A stretch of DNA of 17,163 bases, from the NCBI GenBank assembly GCA_958419945.1, contig CATZIC010000046.1:1-17163 (forward strand), written 5' to 3'. This stretch comes from an uncultured Clostridia bacterium (GTDB taxonomy: Bacteria > Bacillota > Clostridia > Christensenellales > Borkfalkiaceae). The notes below the pieces were generated by a model, which saw nothing but the letters and a program-made list of their open reading frames with translations, ran no database searches and was not told where the DNA came from. Below are positions 6,579 to 13,849 of this stretch, in pieces; the first letter of the stretch is position 1, and each line of letters starts with the position of its first letter. The translations under genes were made by a program, and so were the position numbers.

Positions 6579-7388
6579 ATGTATATTAAGAAAGAAGATT
6601 ACGAAGAGGCTTGTTGCCCACTTAAAAAACCCGACGGCGAAGCGCCGATTCCAATAGGACGGGTCATAGAAAAATTAGACGGATACCTTTCCGTAAACGA
6701 CTACGATTCTGCGGAAAAGCACCTTAACTATTGGCTAAAAGAGGCAGAGGTAAGTAACGATTTGCGCGGAAAACTTACCGTGTTAAACGAGCAAATAGGG
6801 CTTTACCGAAAAAGAGGCAAGCGTGAAGAGGGCTTTTCAGCTGCGGATTGCGCCCTAAAGCTTGCAAAAGAACTTGGTATCGAAAACACTTTGGCATACG
6901 CCACCACTCTACTAAACGTAGCCACTTTGTACGAATCTTTTAAACTTTCGGAAAAGGCAATACCCCTTTATGAATCGTCGCGTGAAATCTACGAATCTTC
7001 CCTTTCACCTACCGACGAAAGACTTGGCGGACTTTATAACAACATGGCGCTTGCCTTGGTCGACTTAAAACGCTTCGACGAGGCGGAAGAGCTTTACAAC
7101 AAAGCCCTTACCATTATGAACGAAAAATCGCACGGAGAGGGAGAAATGGCTATAACCTATCTCAATCTTGCCGACCTTGCTAGCGCAAAATACGGACTTT
7201 TAGATGGTGAAAAGATTATAGACGACTATTTAAACAAAGCGGAAAAACTGCTTGATATGGATATTCCCGAAGACGGAAATTACGCTTTTATATGCGAAAA
7301 ATGCGCACCCGTTTTCGACTATTACGGGCGGTTTATGACGGCAAGAAAACTATCTGGAAGGGCTAAAAAAATTTATGAAAGGTCTTGA
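6579..7388 (+). CDS. TPR-repeat protein, partner of the DUF4037 protein
   Basis: A 269-residue soluble protein with about four or five helical repeats of TPR type between residues 45 and 225; clear units are LLNVATLYESFKLSEKAI (about 107-124), LYNNMALALVDLKRFDEAEE (about 147-166) and the helix pair starting ITYLNLADLA. No catalytic motif is seen; TPR scaffolds bind proteins or peptides. The ATG has no Shine-Dalgarno sequence because an interspersed element occupies the upstream bases, so the start is uncertain. The 3' end overlaps the next gene by 14 nt, implying coupled translation and a shared job. I know of no established function for this pair. Confidence 0.8.
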   Translation: MYIKKEDYEEACCPLKKPDGEAPIPIGRVIEKLDGYLSVNDYDSAEKHLNYWLKEAEVSNDLRGKLTVLNEQIGLYRKRGKREEGFSAADCALKLAKELGIENTLAYATTLLNVATLYESFKLSEKAIPLYESSREIYESSLSPTDERLGGLYNNMALALVDLKRFDEAEELYNKALTIMNEKSHGEGEMAITYLNLADLASAKYGLLDGEKIIDDYLNKAEKLLDMDIPEDGNYAFICEKCAPVFDYYGRFMTARKLSGRAKKIYERS

Positions 7389-8316
7389 GCTTTCAAAAGG
7401 ATACTACGAAGAATACGGCAAGCCCATGCTTGAAAAATTTCCCGACCTTATCCCCTATTTGGCGGTTGGCGCCGTCGGAAGCGGTTCGGAGCGTTACGGC
7501 TTTGACGACGAAATTTCACAAGATCACGATTTCGAACCGGGCTTTTGCATTTTTTTGCCGAGCGAAAATATTGTCGACAGGCGGCAGGAATTTTTGCTTG
7601 AAAGAGCGTATGCAAAACTTCCGAAAGAGTATAAGGGAATAAAACGTCAGCCACTATCCCCCGTCGGCGGAAACCGAAACGGCGTTAAAAGAACCACAGA
7701 TTTTTATCAAGCGGCGATAGGCGTTAATGACGGAAATCTTTCTGCTACCGAGTGGCTACACGTTCCCGACTACGCACTTTTCGAAGCGACCGATGGCGAA
7801 GTGTTTTTGGATAATTACGGCGAATTTACCGAGATAAGAAATCGCCTTAAAAAAATGCCCGAGGACGTAAGATTAAAACGCCTTGCCGGTAACTTATTTA
7901 TAATGGCACAGTCGGGACAGTATAACTTTGCACGCTGCCTAAGCCACGGCGAGCACGAAGCGGCACAACTTGCCTTAAACGAGTTCGTAACTTCGGCGAT
8001 AAAGGTTTGGTTTTTACTTCAAAACAAATACGCTCCCTATTATAAATGGTCTTTTAGGGCCTTAAAAGGTCTTGACGGCGGAACGGAACTTTCAAAAAAA
8101 CTTTCGGTTTTGCTTTTCGGCGACAACAAAGACCCTGCTATCGCAATCCAAAAATCCGCCGTGATAGAAGAGGGTGCCGCCTTGATAATCGAAAGACTTA
8201 AAAACTTGCAACTGACTAATGCGGTGTGCGGAGATCTTATTAAACACGCCTATTCGCTTAACGACAAAATTGCAGACGGCGTTTTAAGAAACGCACACAT
8301 TTTGGAAGGCATTTAA
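7375..8316 (+). CDS. DUF4037 protein, nucleotidyltransferase-like
   Basis: A 313-residue protein with the DUF4037 signature near its N-terminus: GSGSERYGFDDEISQDHDF (residues 35-53). The GS followed by clustered acidic residues resembles the metal- and nucleotide-binding site of the polymerase-beta nucleotidyltransferase fold, so it may modify a small molecule, RNA or protein; this is inference. The rest (about 125-313) is helical, with aromatic-rich KVWFLLQNKYAPYYKWSFRA (213-232) as in other family members. The start overlaps the TPR gene by 14 nt; a GGAAGGG stretch about 12 nt upstream can act as ribosome site. Domain call is firm; the reaction is unknown. Confidence 0.82.
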   Translation: MKGLELSKGYYEEYGKPMLEKFPDLIPYLAVGAVGSGSERYGFDDEISQDHDFEPGFCIFLPSENIVDRRQEFLLERAYAKLPKEYKGIKRQPLSPVGGNRNGVKRTTDFYQAAIGVNDGNLSATEWLHVPDYALFEATDGEVFLDNYGEFTEIRNRLKKMPEDVRLKRLAGNLFIMAQSGQYNFARCLSHGEHEAAQLALNEFVTSAIKVWFLLQNKYAPYYKWSFRALKGLDGGTELSKKLSVLLFGDNKDPAIAIQKSAVIEEGAALIIERLKNLQLTNAVCGDLIKHAYSLNDKIADGVLRNAHILEGI

Positions 8317-8341
8317 CGTAGACCTTGTTCGCAATTTTTAC

Positions 8342-8376
8342 CTGATAACAGGCTTATAGCCGCGCTTTTGACAATT
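8342..8376 (+). repeat. GGCTTATAGCC interspersed element, copy 5
   Basis: CTGATAACAGGCTTATAGCC, then GCGCTTTTGACAATT. It starts 26 nt after the DUF4037 stop codon. Confidence 0.8.
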
Positions 8377-8393
8377 CCTTTGCCTTTGTGTCT

Positions 8394-8429
8394 GGATTGC
8401 CGCGGCAATAAATTGCCTCGCAATGACGG
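8394..8429 (+). repeat. REP-like palindromic repeat, single copy related to the right-edge tandem repeat
   Basis: GGATTGCCGCGGCAATAA followed by ATTGCCTCGCAATGACGG. It matches the 45-bp unit at 17065 except for a few bases. The inner stem is GGCAAT/ATTGCC here and GGCAAC/GTTGCC there, a compensatory change that keeps pairing. The rest of the 8430-8590 gap holds AT-rich, low-complexity DNA with no gene. Confidence 0.75.
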
Positions 8430-8604
8430 AAGAAACAAATTGCTTTGCGACATCAATTTAAACAGGTTTTGGAACAACCTTGATAACGTAGTCGATACGG
8501 CAAGTGCGGATAATGAAGTTTGAAGTTTTACAAATTGTGAATTATGAATTGCAAATTACCACACTTAAATTTTACTTTTCAATATATAAATACAAGGAGA
8601 AATT

Positions 8605-9054
8605 ATGCTACAAGTAGGAATGAAGGCGCCGGATTTTAAGCTGCCGGACCAAAACGGAAATACTCATACTTTAAGTGAATTTAATGGCAAAGTGCTTCTG
8701 TACTTTTACCCCAAAGATAACACTTCGGGTTGTACAATGCAAGCCAAAGGGTATAGCGAGGCTTTGACGGAATTTTCAAACAAAAACGTTACCATACTCG
8801 GCGTAAGCAAGGATTCCGTTTCGTCGCATAAAAGATTTTGCGAAAAACAGGATCTTACGATAACACTACTTTCCGACGAAAACCTTGACGTGATAAAGGC
8901 GTATGACGTTTGGAAAGAGAAAAAACTGTACGGCAACACCTTTTTCGGGGTAGTAAGAACCACTTACCTTATCGACGAAACCGGCACAATTATTTTCGCA
9001 AGCGACAAGGTTAAAGCCGCCGCCGATGCGGAAACCATGCTAAAAATTATATAG
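8605..9054 (+). CDS. bcp: Peroxiredoxin, BCP/PrxQ family
   Basis: Thiol peroxidase of the cytosol that reduces hydrogen peroxide and organic hydroperoxides, with electrons from thioredoxin or a similar donor. 149 residues, normal family length. The active site YPKDNTSGCT gives the P-x3-T-x2-C motif (P36, T40, C43 as peroxidatic cysteine). The resolving cysteine usually five residues later is lysine (K48). The only other cysteine is C79 in RFCEKQDL, on the helix that carries the resolving cysteine in some PrxQ subgroups. An AAGGAG site precedes the ATG. It lies 50 nt before the flavodiiron gene and starts the oxygen-defence operon. Confidence 0.93.
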   Translation: MLQVGMKAPDFKLPDQNGNTHTLSEFNGKVLLYFYPKDNTSGCTMQAKGYSEALTEFSNKNVTILGVSKDSVSSHKRFCEKQDLTITLLSDENLDVIKAYDVWKEKKLYGNTFFGVVRTTYLIDETGTIIFASDKVKAAADAETMLKII

Positions 9055-9104
9055 AAATAATACCGAAAATCATACTAAACGTTATATAAAATAAAGGAGA
9101 GCTT

Positions 9105-10895
9105 ATGTACATTTCAAACGATATCAAATACGTTGGTGTAAACGACCACAAAGTGGACCTTTTTGAAGGTCAGTACGTCGTTCCAAACGGAATGGCTTAC
9201 AATTCTTACGTAATACTCGATAATAAAATTGCGGTAATGGACACCGTTGACAAAAACTTTACGCACGAATGGCTTGACAATCTTTCCGCCGTTCTCGGCG
9301 ACAAAAAACCGGATTATCTTGTCGTTCAACACATGGAGCCCGACCATTCCGCAAACATAGCGCAGTTTATGAAAACATACCCTGCGGCCACGATAGTTTC
9401 TTCTCAAAAGGCCTTTTTGATGATGAAAAACTTCTTCGGCACCGAATTCGAGGACCGCAGAGTAATAGTCGGCGAAGGCGACAAACTATCCTTAGGCAAA
9501 CACACCCTTAACTTCGTAACCGCACCCATGGTGCATTGGCCGGAAGTTATAGTAACTTACGACGACTTTGACAAAGTTTTGTTTTCCGCAGACGGTTTCG
9601 GAAAGTTCGGCGCACTGGACGTCACCGAGGATTGGGCGGACGAAGCGAGGCGTTATTATATCGGCATCGTCGGAAAATACGGCGCACAGGTTCAGGCACT
9701 TTTAAAAAAGGCAAGCGCTCTCGACATTCAGACAATCTGCCCCCTGCACGGCCCAGTACTTTCGGAAAACCTCGGATACTATCTCGGTCTATATAACACT
9801 TGGTCATCATACACAACGGAAAGCGAAGGCATAGCAATTTTCTACACTTCGGTTTACGGTAACACCAAAAAAGCGGTTGAACTTCTTGCGGAAAAATTGA
9901 AAGCAAAGGGCTGTCCCGAAGTAGTTGTGAACGATCTTGCCCGCACGGATATGTCTAAAGCCGTGGCAAACGCATTCCGCTACGGCAAAGCAGTGTTCGC
10001 AACCACCACTTATAACGCAGATATCTTCCCCTTTATGAAGGAATTTATAAACCATCTTACCGAGCGCGCTTATAAAAACAAAACGGTTGGGTTTATCGAA
10101 AACGGTTCCTGGGCGCCGCTTGCGCACAAAACCATGAAGGGCATGCTTGAGCCTTGCAAAAACATTACCTACACCGAAAACAACGTAAGAATTTTGTCCG
10201 CACTTAACGATCAGAGTAAGGCGGAAATAGAGGCGCTTGCAGACGAGCTTACCAAAGACTACGTAGCGCAGAACGGCGAAACCGCCAATAAAAAAGACAT
10301 GACCGCCCTTTTCAAAATAGGTTACGGCCTTTACGTGGTAACCTCTAGCGACGGCAAAAAGGACAACGGACTTATCGTAAACACCGTTTCGCAGGTAACG
10401 AATTCCCCCGACCGTATAGCCGTTTGCGTAAACAAACAGAACTATTCTCACCACGTAATAAAACAGACCGGCATTATGAACGTAAACTGCCTGTCTGTAG
10501 ATGCGCCTTTTGCCGTATTCGAATCTTTCGGCTTCAGAAGCGGCAGAACGGTGGACAAATTTGCGAACTGCAATCCCCTTCGTTCGGACAATGGGCTTGT
10601 TTTCCTTCCGAAATACATCAACTCGTTTATGTCGTTAAAGGTTGAAAGTTACGTTGACCTTGATACGCACGGCATGTTTATTTGCTCGGTAACAGAGGCG
10701 CGCGTGATTTCCGACAAGGAAACCATGACTTACACCTATTATCAAAATAACGTTAAGCCGAAGCCACAGGTAGAGGGCAAAAAAGGCTACGTTTGCAAGG
10801 TTTGCGGATACGTTTACGAGGGCGAGGAACTTCCCGAAGATTTTATCTGTCCGCTTTGTAAACACGGCGTGGCGGATTTTGAACCGATTAAATAA
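9105..10895 (+). CDS. Four-domain flavodiiron protein: diiron beta-lactamase fold, flavodoxin, flavin reductase, rubredoxin
   Basis: Cytosolic enzyme expected to reduce oxygen to water and/or nitric oxide to nitrous oxide. Domains in 596 residues: metallo-beta-lactamase-like diiron core (1-240) with all expected ligands, H76-x-E78-x-D80-H81, H144, D163 and H215; FMN flavodoxin (242-385) with loop TSVYGNT (248-254); flavin-reductase-like split barrel (about 398-550, start ALFKIGYGLYVVTS); and a C-terminal rubredoxin (560-596) with CKVC (C564, C567) and CPLC (C582, C585). In Moorella thermoacetica the last two domains form a separate protein, Hrb, in an operon with FprA. Here FprA and Hrb are fused, so the electron chain from NAD(P)H may be self-contained. 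A perfect AAGGAG site precedes the ATG. Confidence 0.95.
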   Translation: MYISNDIKYVGVNDHKVDLFEGQYVVPNGMAYNSYVILDNKIAVMDTVDKNFTHEWLDNLSAVLGDKKPDYLVVQHMEPDHSANIAQFMKTYPAATIVSSQKAFLMMKNFFGTEFEDRRVIVGEGDKLSLGKHTLNFVTAPMVHWPEVIVTYDDFDKVLFSADGFGKFGALDVTEDWADEARRYYIGIVGKYGAQVQALLKKASALDIQTICPLHGPVLSENLGYYLGLYNTWSSYTTESEGIAIFYTSVYGNTKKAVELLAEKLKAKGCPEVVVNDLARTDMSKAVANAFRYGKAVFATTTYNADIFPFMKEFINHLTERAYKNKTVGFIENGSWAPLAHKTMKGMLEPCKNITYTENNVRILSALNDQSKAEIEALADELTKDYVAQNGETANKKDMTALFKIGYGLYVVTSSDGKKDNGLIVNTVSQVTNSPDRIAVCVNKQNYSHHVIKQTGIMNVNCLSVDAPFAVFESFGFRSGRTVDKFANCNPLRSDNGLVFLPKYINSFMSLKVESYVDLDTHGMFICSVTEARVISDKETMTYTYYQNNVKPKPQVEGKKGYVCKVCGYVYEGEELPEDFICPLCKHGVADFEPIK

Positions 10896-10967
10896 TCGCC
10901 TTTTACCGATTGACAATTTTAATTTGCCCCTTTTGGCGGTTTAAAAAAGTAATTTGGGAGACGCACT

Positions 10968-11741
10968 ATGAAAAAAGAAAACAAAATTAAATATTTCATG
11001 AATTTGTGCTTTTTTCTGTATTTCGTGATTTTGATTTCCGAGCGCACCATATCGGTGGTGAAATCGATAACGGGCGGCGTGGATTTTACGGACGGCTTCA
11101 ATATATTCGTCTATTTGACTATTTTGCTGTCAGTCTGCGGATTTTTAGTTTACACAGTTTTGAAAAATCGCCCTGCGATCTTCGCTCTGTTTTCGCCGAA
11201 AGACGAAGCAATAGAAAAAATAGACTTTAACGGCCTTGTGAAAGCAGGCGGAATACTTCTTTTGTCTGGAATGGTTCATAGCGAATACACGATTTCCCCG
11301 TTGCAGTTTGCTTCCTACGGATTTTTTATAGTCGCTATTATCTTGCAGGCGGCACTTCTACACAAGAGCGCGGAAAGTAAAAGTCTTTTGTGGTTATCGG
11401 TCGCCTACCTCGTTGCCTTTTCGATGGCAATCCCCGTAACTTATAGAACAAATCTCGAATATGCGACTTTGTATCACGTAATAGAAGGCGTCGTTACGTA
11501 CGCGCTCGTAGCGGCATTTACGATTATCACGCTCAAACTTTTTAACGGAAGTTTCGACCTTTTCGGATTACCGCTATTTTTGATGGCGTTTATATCCGAC
11601 GTTTTGGTTATCGCTTTAAGAGCAAAAGAAGAAATCAACTATTTCGTGCTTGTTTCGATAACGGTTAGTCTTGTTCTGTTTATAGTAGCAAGCCTTAGGC
11701 GTTCGAAAAAAAATATTGAAAAAACAAACGACAACATCTAA
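10968..11741 (+). CDS. Uncharacterised 8-span membrane protein in the flavodiiron operon
   Basis: A 257-residue integral membrane protein that I do not recognise. Hydrophobic spans fall at about 8-24, 45-65, 87-106, 112-132, 139-157, 170-190, 199-217 and 224-243, with a basic tail (RRSKKNIEK). Possible functional residues inside or near spans are H104 and E106 (MVHSEY) and the YHVIEG stretch (169-174, H170, E173). There is no cysteine cluster and no haem or transporter motif I can name. A GGGAG site precedes the ATG. It lies 72 nt after the flavodiiron gene and 23 nt before rubredoxin, so it is probably co-transcribed with redox genes. A role in membrane electron transfer or sensing would be a guess. 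Confidence 0.75.
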   Translation: MKKENKIKYFMNLCFFLYFVILISERTISVVKSITGGVDFTDGFNIFVYLTILLSVCGFLVYTVLKNRPAIFALFSPKDEAIEKIDFNGLVKAGGILLLSGMVHSEYTISPLQFASYGFFIVAIILQAALLHKSAESKSLLWLSVAYLVAFSMAIPVTYRTNLEYATLYHVIEGVVTYALVAAFTIITLKLFNGSFDLFGLPLFLMAFISDVLVIALRAKEEINYFVLVSITVSLVLFIVASLRRSKKNIEKTNDNI

Positions 11742-11764
11742 ATTATTATAAGGAGGCTTTTACC

Positions 11765-11923
11765 ATGAAGTACGTATGCGACGCTTGCGGTTGGATTTAT
11801 GACGAAGCTTTAGGCGATCCCGATAACGGAATTGCGCCCGGAACCAAGTTTGAAGATCTTCCCGAAGATTTTGCGTGCCCGCTTTGCGGAGTAGGTAAAG
11901 ATATGTTTTCTGAAGAAAACTAA
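11765..11923 (+). CDS. Rubredoxin
   Basis: A 52-residue one-iron electron carrier, normal rubredoxin length. The four ligands are C5 and C8 (YVCDACGW) and C38 and C41 (FACPLCG). DPDNGIAPGTKFEDLPEDF (18-36) is the conserved middle segment. The ATG follows AGGAGG. It is the last gene before the strong terminator at 11934, 23 nt after the membrane protein. A likely role is to deliver electrons to the flavodiiron protein or a peroxidase. The fused rubredoxin domain of the flavodiiron protein lacks the long middle loop, so the two are not recent duplicates. Confidence 0.95.
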   Translation: MKYVCDACGWIYDEALGDPDNGIAPGTKFEDLPEDFACPLCGVGKDMFSEEN

Positions 11924-11933
11924 CTTTTATAGC

Positions 11934-11967
11934 AAAAAATCCCGCTTTTTTTAAAGCGGGATTTTTT
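11934..11967 (+). terminator. Strong bidirectional terminator after rubredoxin
   Basis: A 15-bp stem (AAAAAATCCCGCTTT with its complement) and a TTTT loop, with A-rich and T-rich flanks. It ends the oxygen-defence operon and may also serve the convergent TauE gene. Confidence 0.9.
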
Positions 11968-11986
11968 ATTTTTGATAAAAAGCAGT

Positions 11987-12020
11987 CGATAACGGGCTTA
12001 TAGCCCGACTTTTTACTAAA
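11987..12020 (+). repeat. GGCTTATAGCC interspersed element, copy 6
   Basis: CGATAACGGGCTTATAGCCC, then GACTTTTTACTAAA. It extends the core to a 6-bp stem (CGGGCT/AGCCCG) with a TAT loop. The TauE/SafE stop codon (complement of CTA, 12016-12018) lies in its T-tract end, as in copy 2. Confidence 0.85.
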
Positions 12021-12789
12021 TAAAGTTAAATATGATGGTTGCGACACCTAAAACCAAAAGCACTACGCCTAAAGAGCGGTTTAGAACTAACGGGCTTACT
12101 TTGTTTGCAAATTTAGCGGCAAGCCTTGCCCAAATAAAGGTAAAACCGACGCAAAGGCAAAGTATCAAAATATCGGGGGCGCCACCTAACACGAAGTGCG
12201 ACACCGAGCCCAAAAGTGCGGTAAACGTCATTATGAATACGCTGGTTCCGACAGCAGTTTTTAGTTCGTAACCCAAAACACCGGTTAAAAGTATAAGCAT
12301 CATTATTCCGCCGCCTGCGCCTACGAAGCCGCAGATAAAACCGACGATAACACCGGAAATAACCGAGCGAATGAAACGCTTTTTTGCGGAAACTTCCAGC
12401 ATCTGTTCTTTGGTGGTGGTTATAGGCTTTACGATAAACTTGATACCTAGAAAAACCGTAAGAAACATTGAAACCCCGCCCATAAACACTGCGTTTATTT
12501 TGCTTGCGACGAAACTTCCGACAATGGTAAAAAGAAGTATGGTTACCATTAAAACGAGGCCTTTTTTCAGGTCTATATTTTTATGCCTTGCATAGGTTGC
12601 TGCCGATACCGCACTTGCCAAAACGTCCGAAGCCAAAGCAATGCCTACAGCAATGTACGGATCAATATTTAAAAACACAATAAGCATCGGCGCAATAACC
12701 GCCGCAGCACTCATTCCCGCAAGACCCGTACCGAGTCCTGCTCCCATTCCCGCAAAAAAAGTTACTAAAATCGTGATAAAAAGTTGCAT
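12016..12789 (-). CDS. TauE/SafE (TSUP) family permease
   Basis: Integral membrane protein of the TauE/SafE sulfite-exporter family, whose members move organosulfur compounds, sulfite or related anions. 257 residues from ATG 12789; a TTG three codons upstream would sit directly on the AGGAAG site, so the ATG, 9 nt away, is preferred. Two homologous halves are visible: residues 1-100 with GMGAGLGTGLAG (14-25) and 140-257 with the matching glycine-rich GFICGFVGAGGG (151-162). About eight spans. A TATAAT box at 12823-12828 is a likely -10. No sulfur-metabolism genes are nearby, so the substrate is unknown. The stop codon is provided by an interspersed element. Confidence 0.9.
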   Translation of the reverse strand: MQLFITILVTFFAGMGAGLGTGLAGMSAAAVIAPMLIVFLNIDPYIAVGIALASDVLASAVSAATYARHKNIDLKKGLVLMVTILLFTIVGSFVASKINAVFMGGVSMFLTVFLGIKFIVKPITTTKEQMLEVSAKKRFIRSVISGVIVGFICGFVGAGGGIMMLILLTGVLGYELKTAVGTSVFIMTFTALLGSVSHFVLGGAPDILILCLCVGFTFIWARLAAKFANKVSPLVLNRSLGVVLLVLGVATIIFNFI

Positions 12790-12891
12790 GCCTACCAACT
12801 TCCTGCAAACCGTGGTTTTTAAATTATAACCTTTTATTGTGTTGAAACAGTGTTGATTACTTATTTTTCTTATATATTTCTAAACAAAAAA

Positions 12892-13017
12892 TTACCAAAC
12901 GGTCCGTTTGTTTTTATTTTTGGGTTGCACACTCGCCGACCTTACATTGTGCTGAATTTCTTCTTTGTTTTTAGCGCCCGTCAGATACACCTTTGTTATA
13001 TTGAGCTAAGCCGCCCC
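12892..13017 (-). pseudogene. Possible C-terminal remnant of an aldo/keto reductase
   Basis: The minus strand holds a frame of about 39 codons without a start. It includes VYLTGAKNKEEIQHNVRSA, which resembles the conserved C-terminal cofactor-binding stretch of aldo/keto reductases (typically VIPGA-N-EQ-EENV). A TAG stop interrupts the frame six codons before this stretch. No upstream part of such a gene remains, since a terminator lies next to it. The similarity is by eye over about 20 residues and may be chance. Confidence 0.3.
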
Positions 13018-13039
13018 TCTTAAGCTTGCAACAACATAA

Positions 13040-13097
13040 AAAACCACACCATTTATATCTTATCGTCATATCAGATATAAAAAGTGTGGATTTTTTT
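13040..13097 (-). terminator. Terminator after the anti-sigma gene
   Basis: Long imperfect hairpin: CCACAC (13044-13049) pairs with GTGTGG (13084-13089), and TTATATCT (13053-13060) with AGATATAA (13073-13080), around a 12-nt loop. A- and T-tracts lie on both sides, so it may work in both directions. Confidence 0.65.
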
Positions 13098-13115
13098 GCT
13101 TGTATTTTCAACTGT

Positions 13116-13153
13116 TTTATCAAAAAAGTGGGGCTATAAGCCTGCTATCAGTT
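13116..13153 (-). repeat. GGCTTATAGCC interspersed element, copy 7 (minus orientation)
   Basis: On the minus strand: CTGATAGCAGGCTTATAGCC, then CCACTTTTTTGATAAA. It starts 4 nt after the stop codon of the anti-sigma gene, and is the only clean copy in minus orientation. Confidence 0.8.
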
Positions 13154-13156
13154 AAT

Positions 13157-13828
13157 TTATTGGTAAATGGTGTTAAGAAGTTCTTCGGCGGAAAGTTCTT
13201 CGTAGGTAGTTACGGAAAGATAATATTCGTAGCTTTCGTCCTGCAAGTAAAAGTAGTTTATGAAGCGGCATTCCTCTTCTTCGCTGACTTTCGTGGAAAG
13301 GTAACTTACGTCGTAATCTCTCCAATCCAAAGCCCCTTCGTAATGGCTCAAGTTACCCACTATCATTTGTTTTAGCGGATCTTTAAAGTCCTTTTCAAGC
13401 ATTTTAAAGGTGAGCCTATCCCAATACCTTGTCGCATCAACACCAACGACGGCGGCGAAAAAGTCCTCATCGCGGCCTTCGGATATAAGAAAATAGTCGT
13501 TAGTCATTCCCCGTGCGGTAACATAAAGAGGGTTGTCGCCGAAAACGGCTTTTATGCCATCGATTCCGTCCACGACAAGGTGGCCGAAAGGCAAACCGTA
13601 GTACTGAATATACCTATCCCGTACCCTTGCCTGCATTGGCAAAACTATGCTTAAAAAGATTATAAGCACGCACAAAACGGACACCGTTGCCGTTCTCAGG
13701 CGAAAGACAGGCTTTCTTTTATAGCCTTCTGAAGCTTCTATATTAAGTTTACTAAGCGCCACGCTTTTCGGGCGCTTTGCGGAATCAACGTATTCCCGCA
13801 TTATTTCGTCAAATCTTTTATCGTCCAT
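13157..13828 (-). CDS. Single-span membrane protein, probable anti-sigma factor
   Basis: A 223-residue protein with a short cytosolic N-terminus (1-45), one membrane span (about 46-66, VSVLCVLIIFLSIVLPM) and an extracytoplasmic domain of about 155 residues rich in acidic and aromatic residues. This topology, plus its place 21 nt after a sigma-factor gene, is the standard pattern of an ECF anti-sigma factor. There is no zinc-binding HxxxCxxC motif, so it is not a ZAS-type protein. The outer domain is not recognised and may sense an envelope signal. ATG 13828 has an AAGAG site; a GTG two codons upstream is the alternative start. Its role is inferred from topology and context only. Confidence 0.7.
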   Translation of the reverse strand: MDDKRFDEIMREYVDSAKRPKSVALSKLNIEASEGYKRKPVFRLRTATVSVLCVLIIFLSIVLPMQARVRDRYIQYYGLPFGHLVVDGIDGIKAVFGDNPLYVTARGMTNDYFLISEGRDEDFFAAVVGVDATRYWDRLTFKMLEKDFKDPLKQMIVGNLSHYEGALDWRDYDVSYLSTKVSEEEECRFINYFYLQDESYEYYLSVTTYEELSAEELLNTIYQ

Positions 13829-13849
13829 ATTCACTCTTTTTCGCTATAT

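Larger units (their letters stand above)
12790..13156. other. Long intergenic region with promoter, palindrome, gene relic, terminator and element
   Basis: No intact gene. From left to right: the TauE promoter area (TATAAT on the minus strand), an AT-rich stretch, a 15-base palindrome CAAACGGTCCGTTTG (12897-12911), a possible aldo/keto reductase relic, the hairpin terminator of the anti-sigma gene, and an interspersed element. Confidence 0.6.

Noticed and set aside
9622..10454. Minus-strand reading frames within the flavodiiron gene
   Set aside because: They are antisense shadows of a clearly conserved protein, with no motifs of their own.
10910..10945. Internal promoter with TTGACA before the membrane protein gene
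   Set aside because: No -10 box lies at 16-18 bp; the nearest TTTAAA is 24 bp away.
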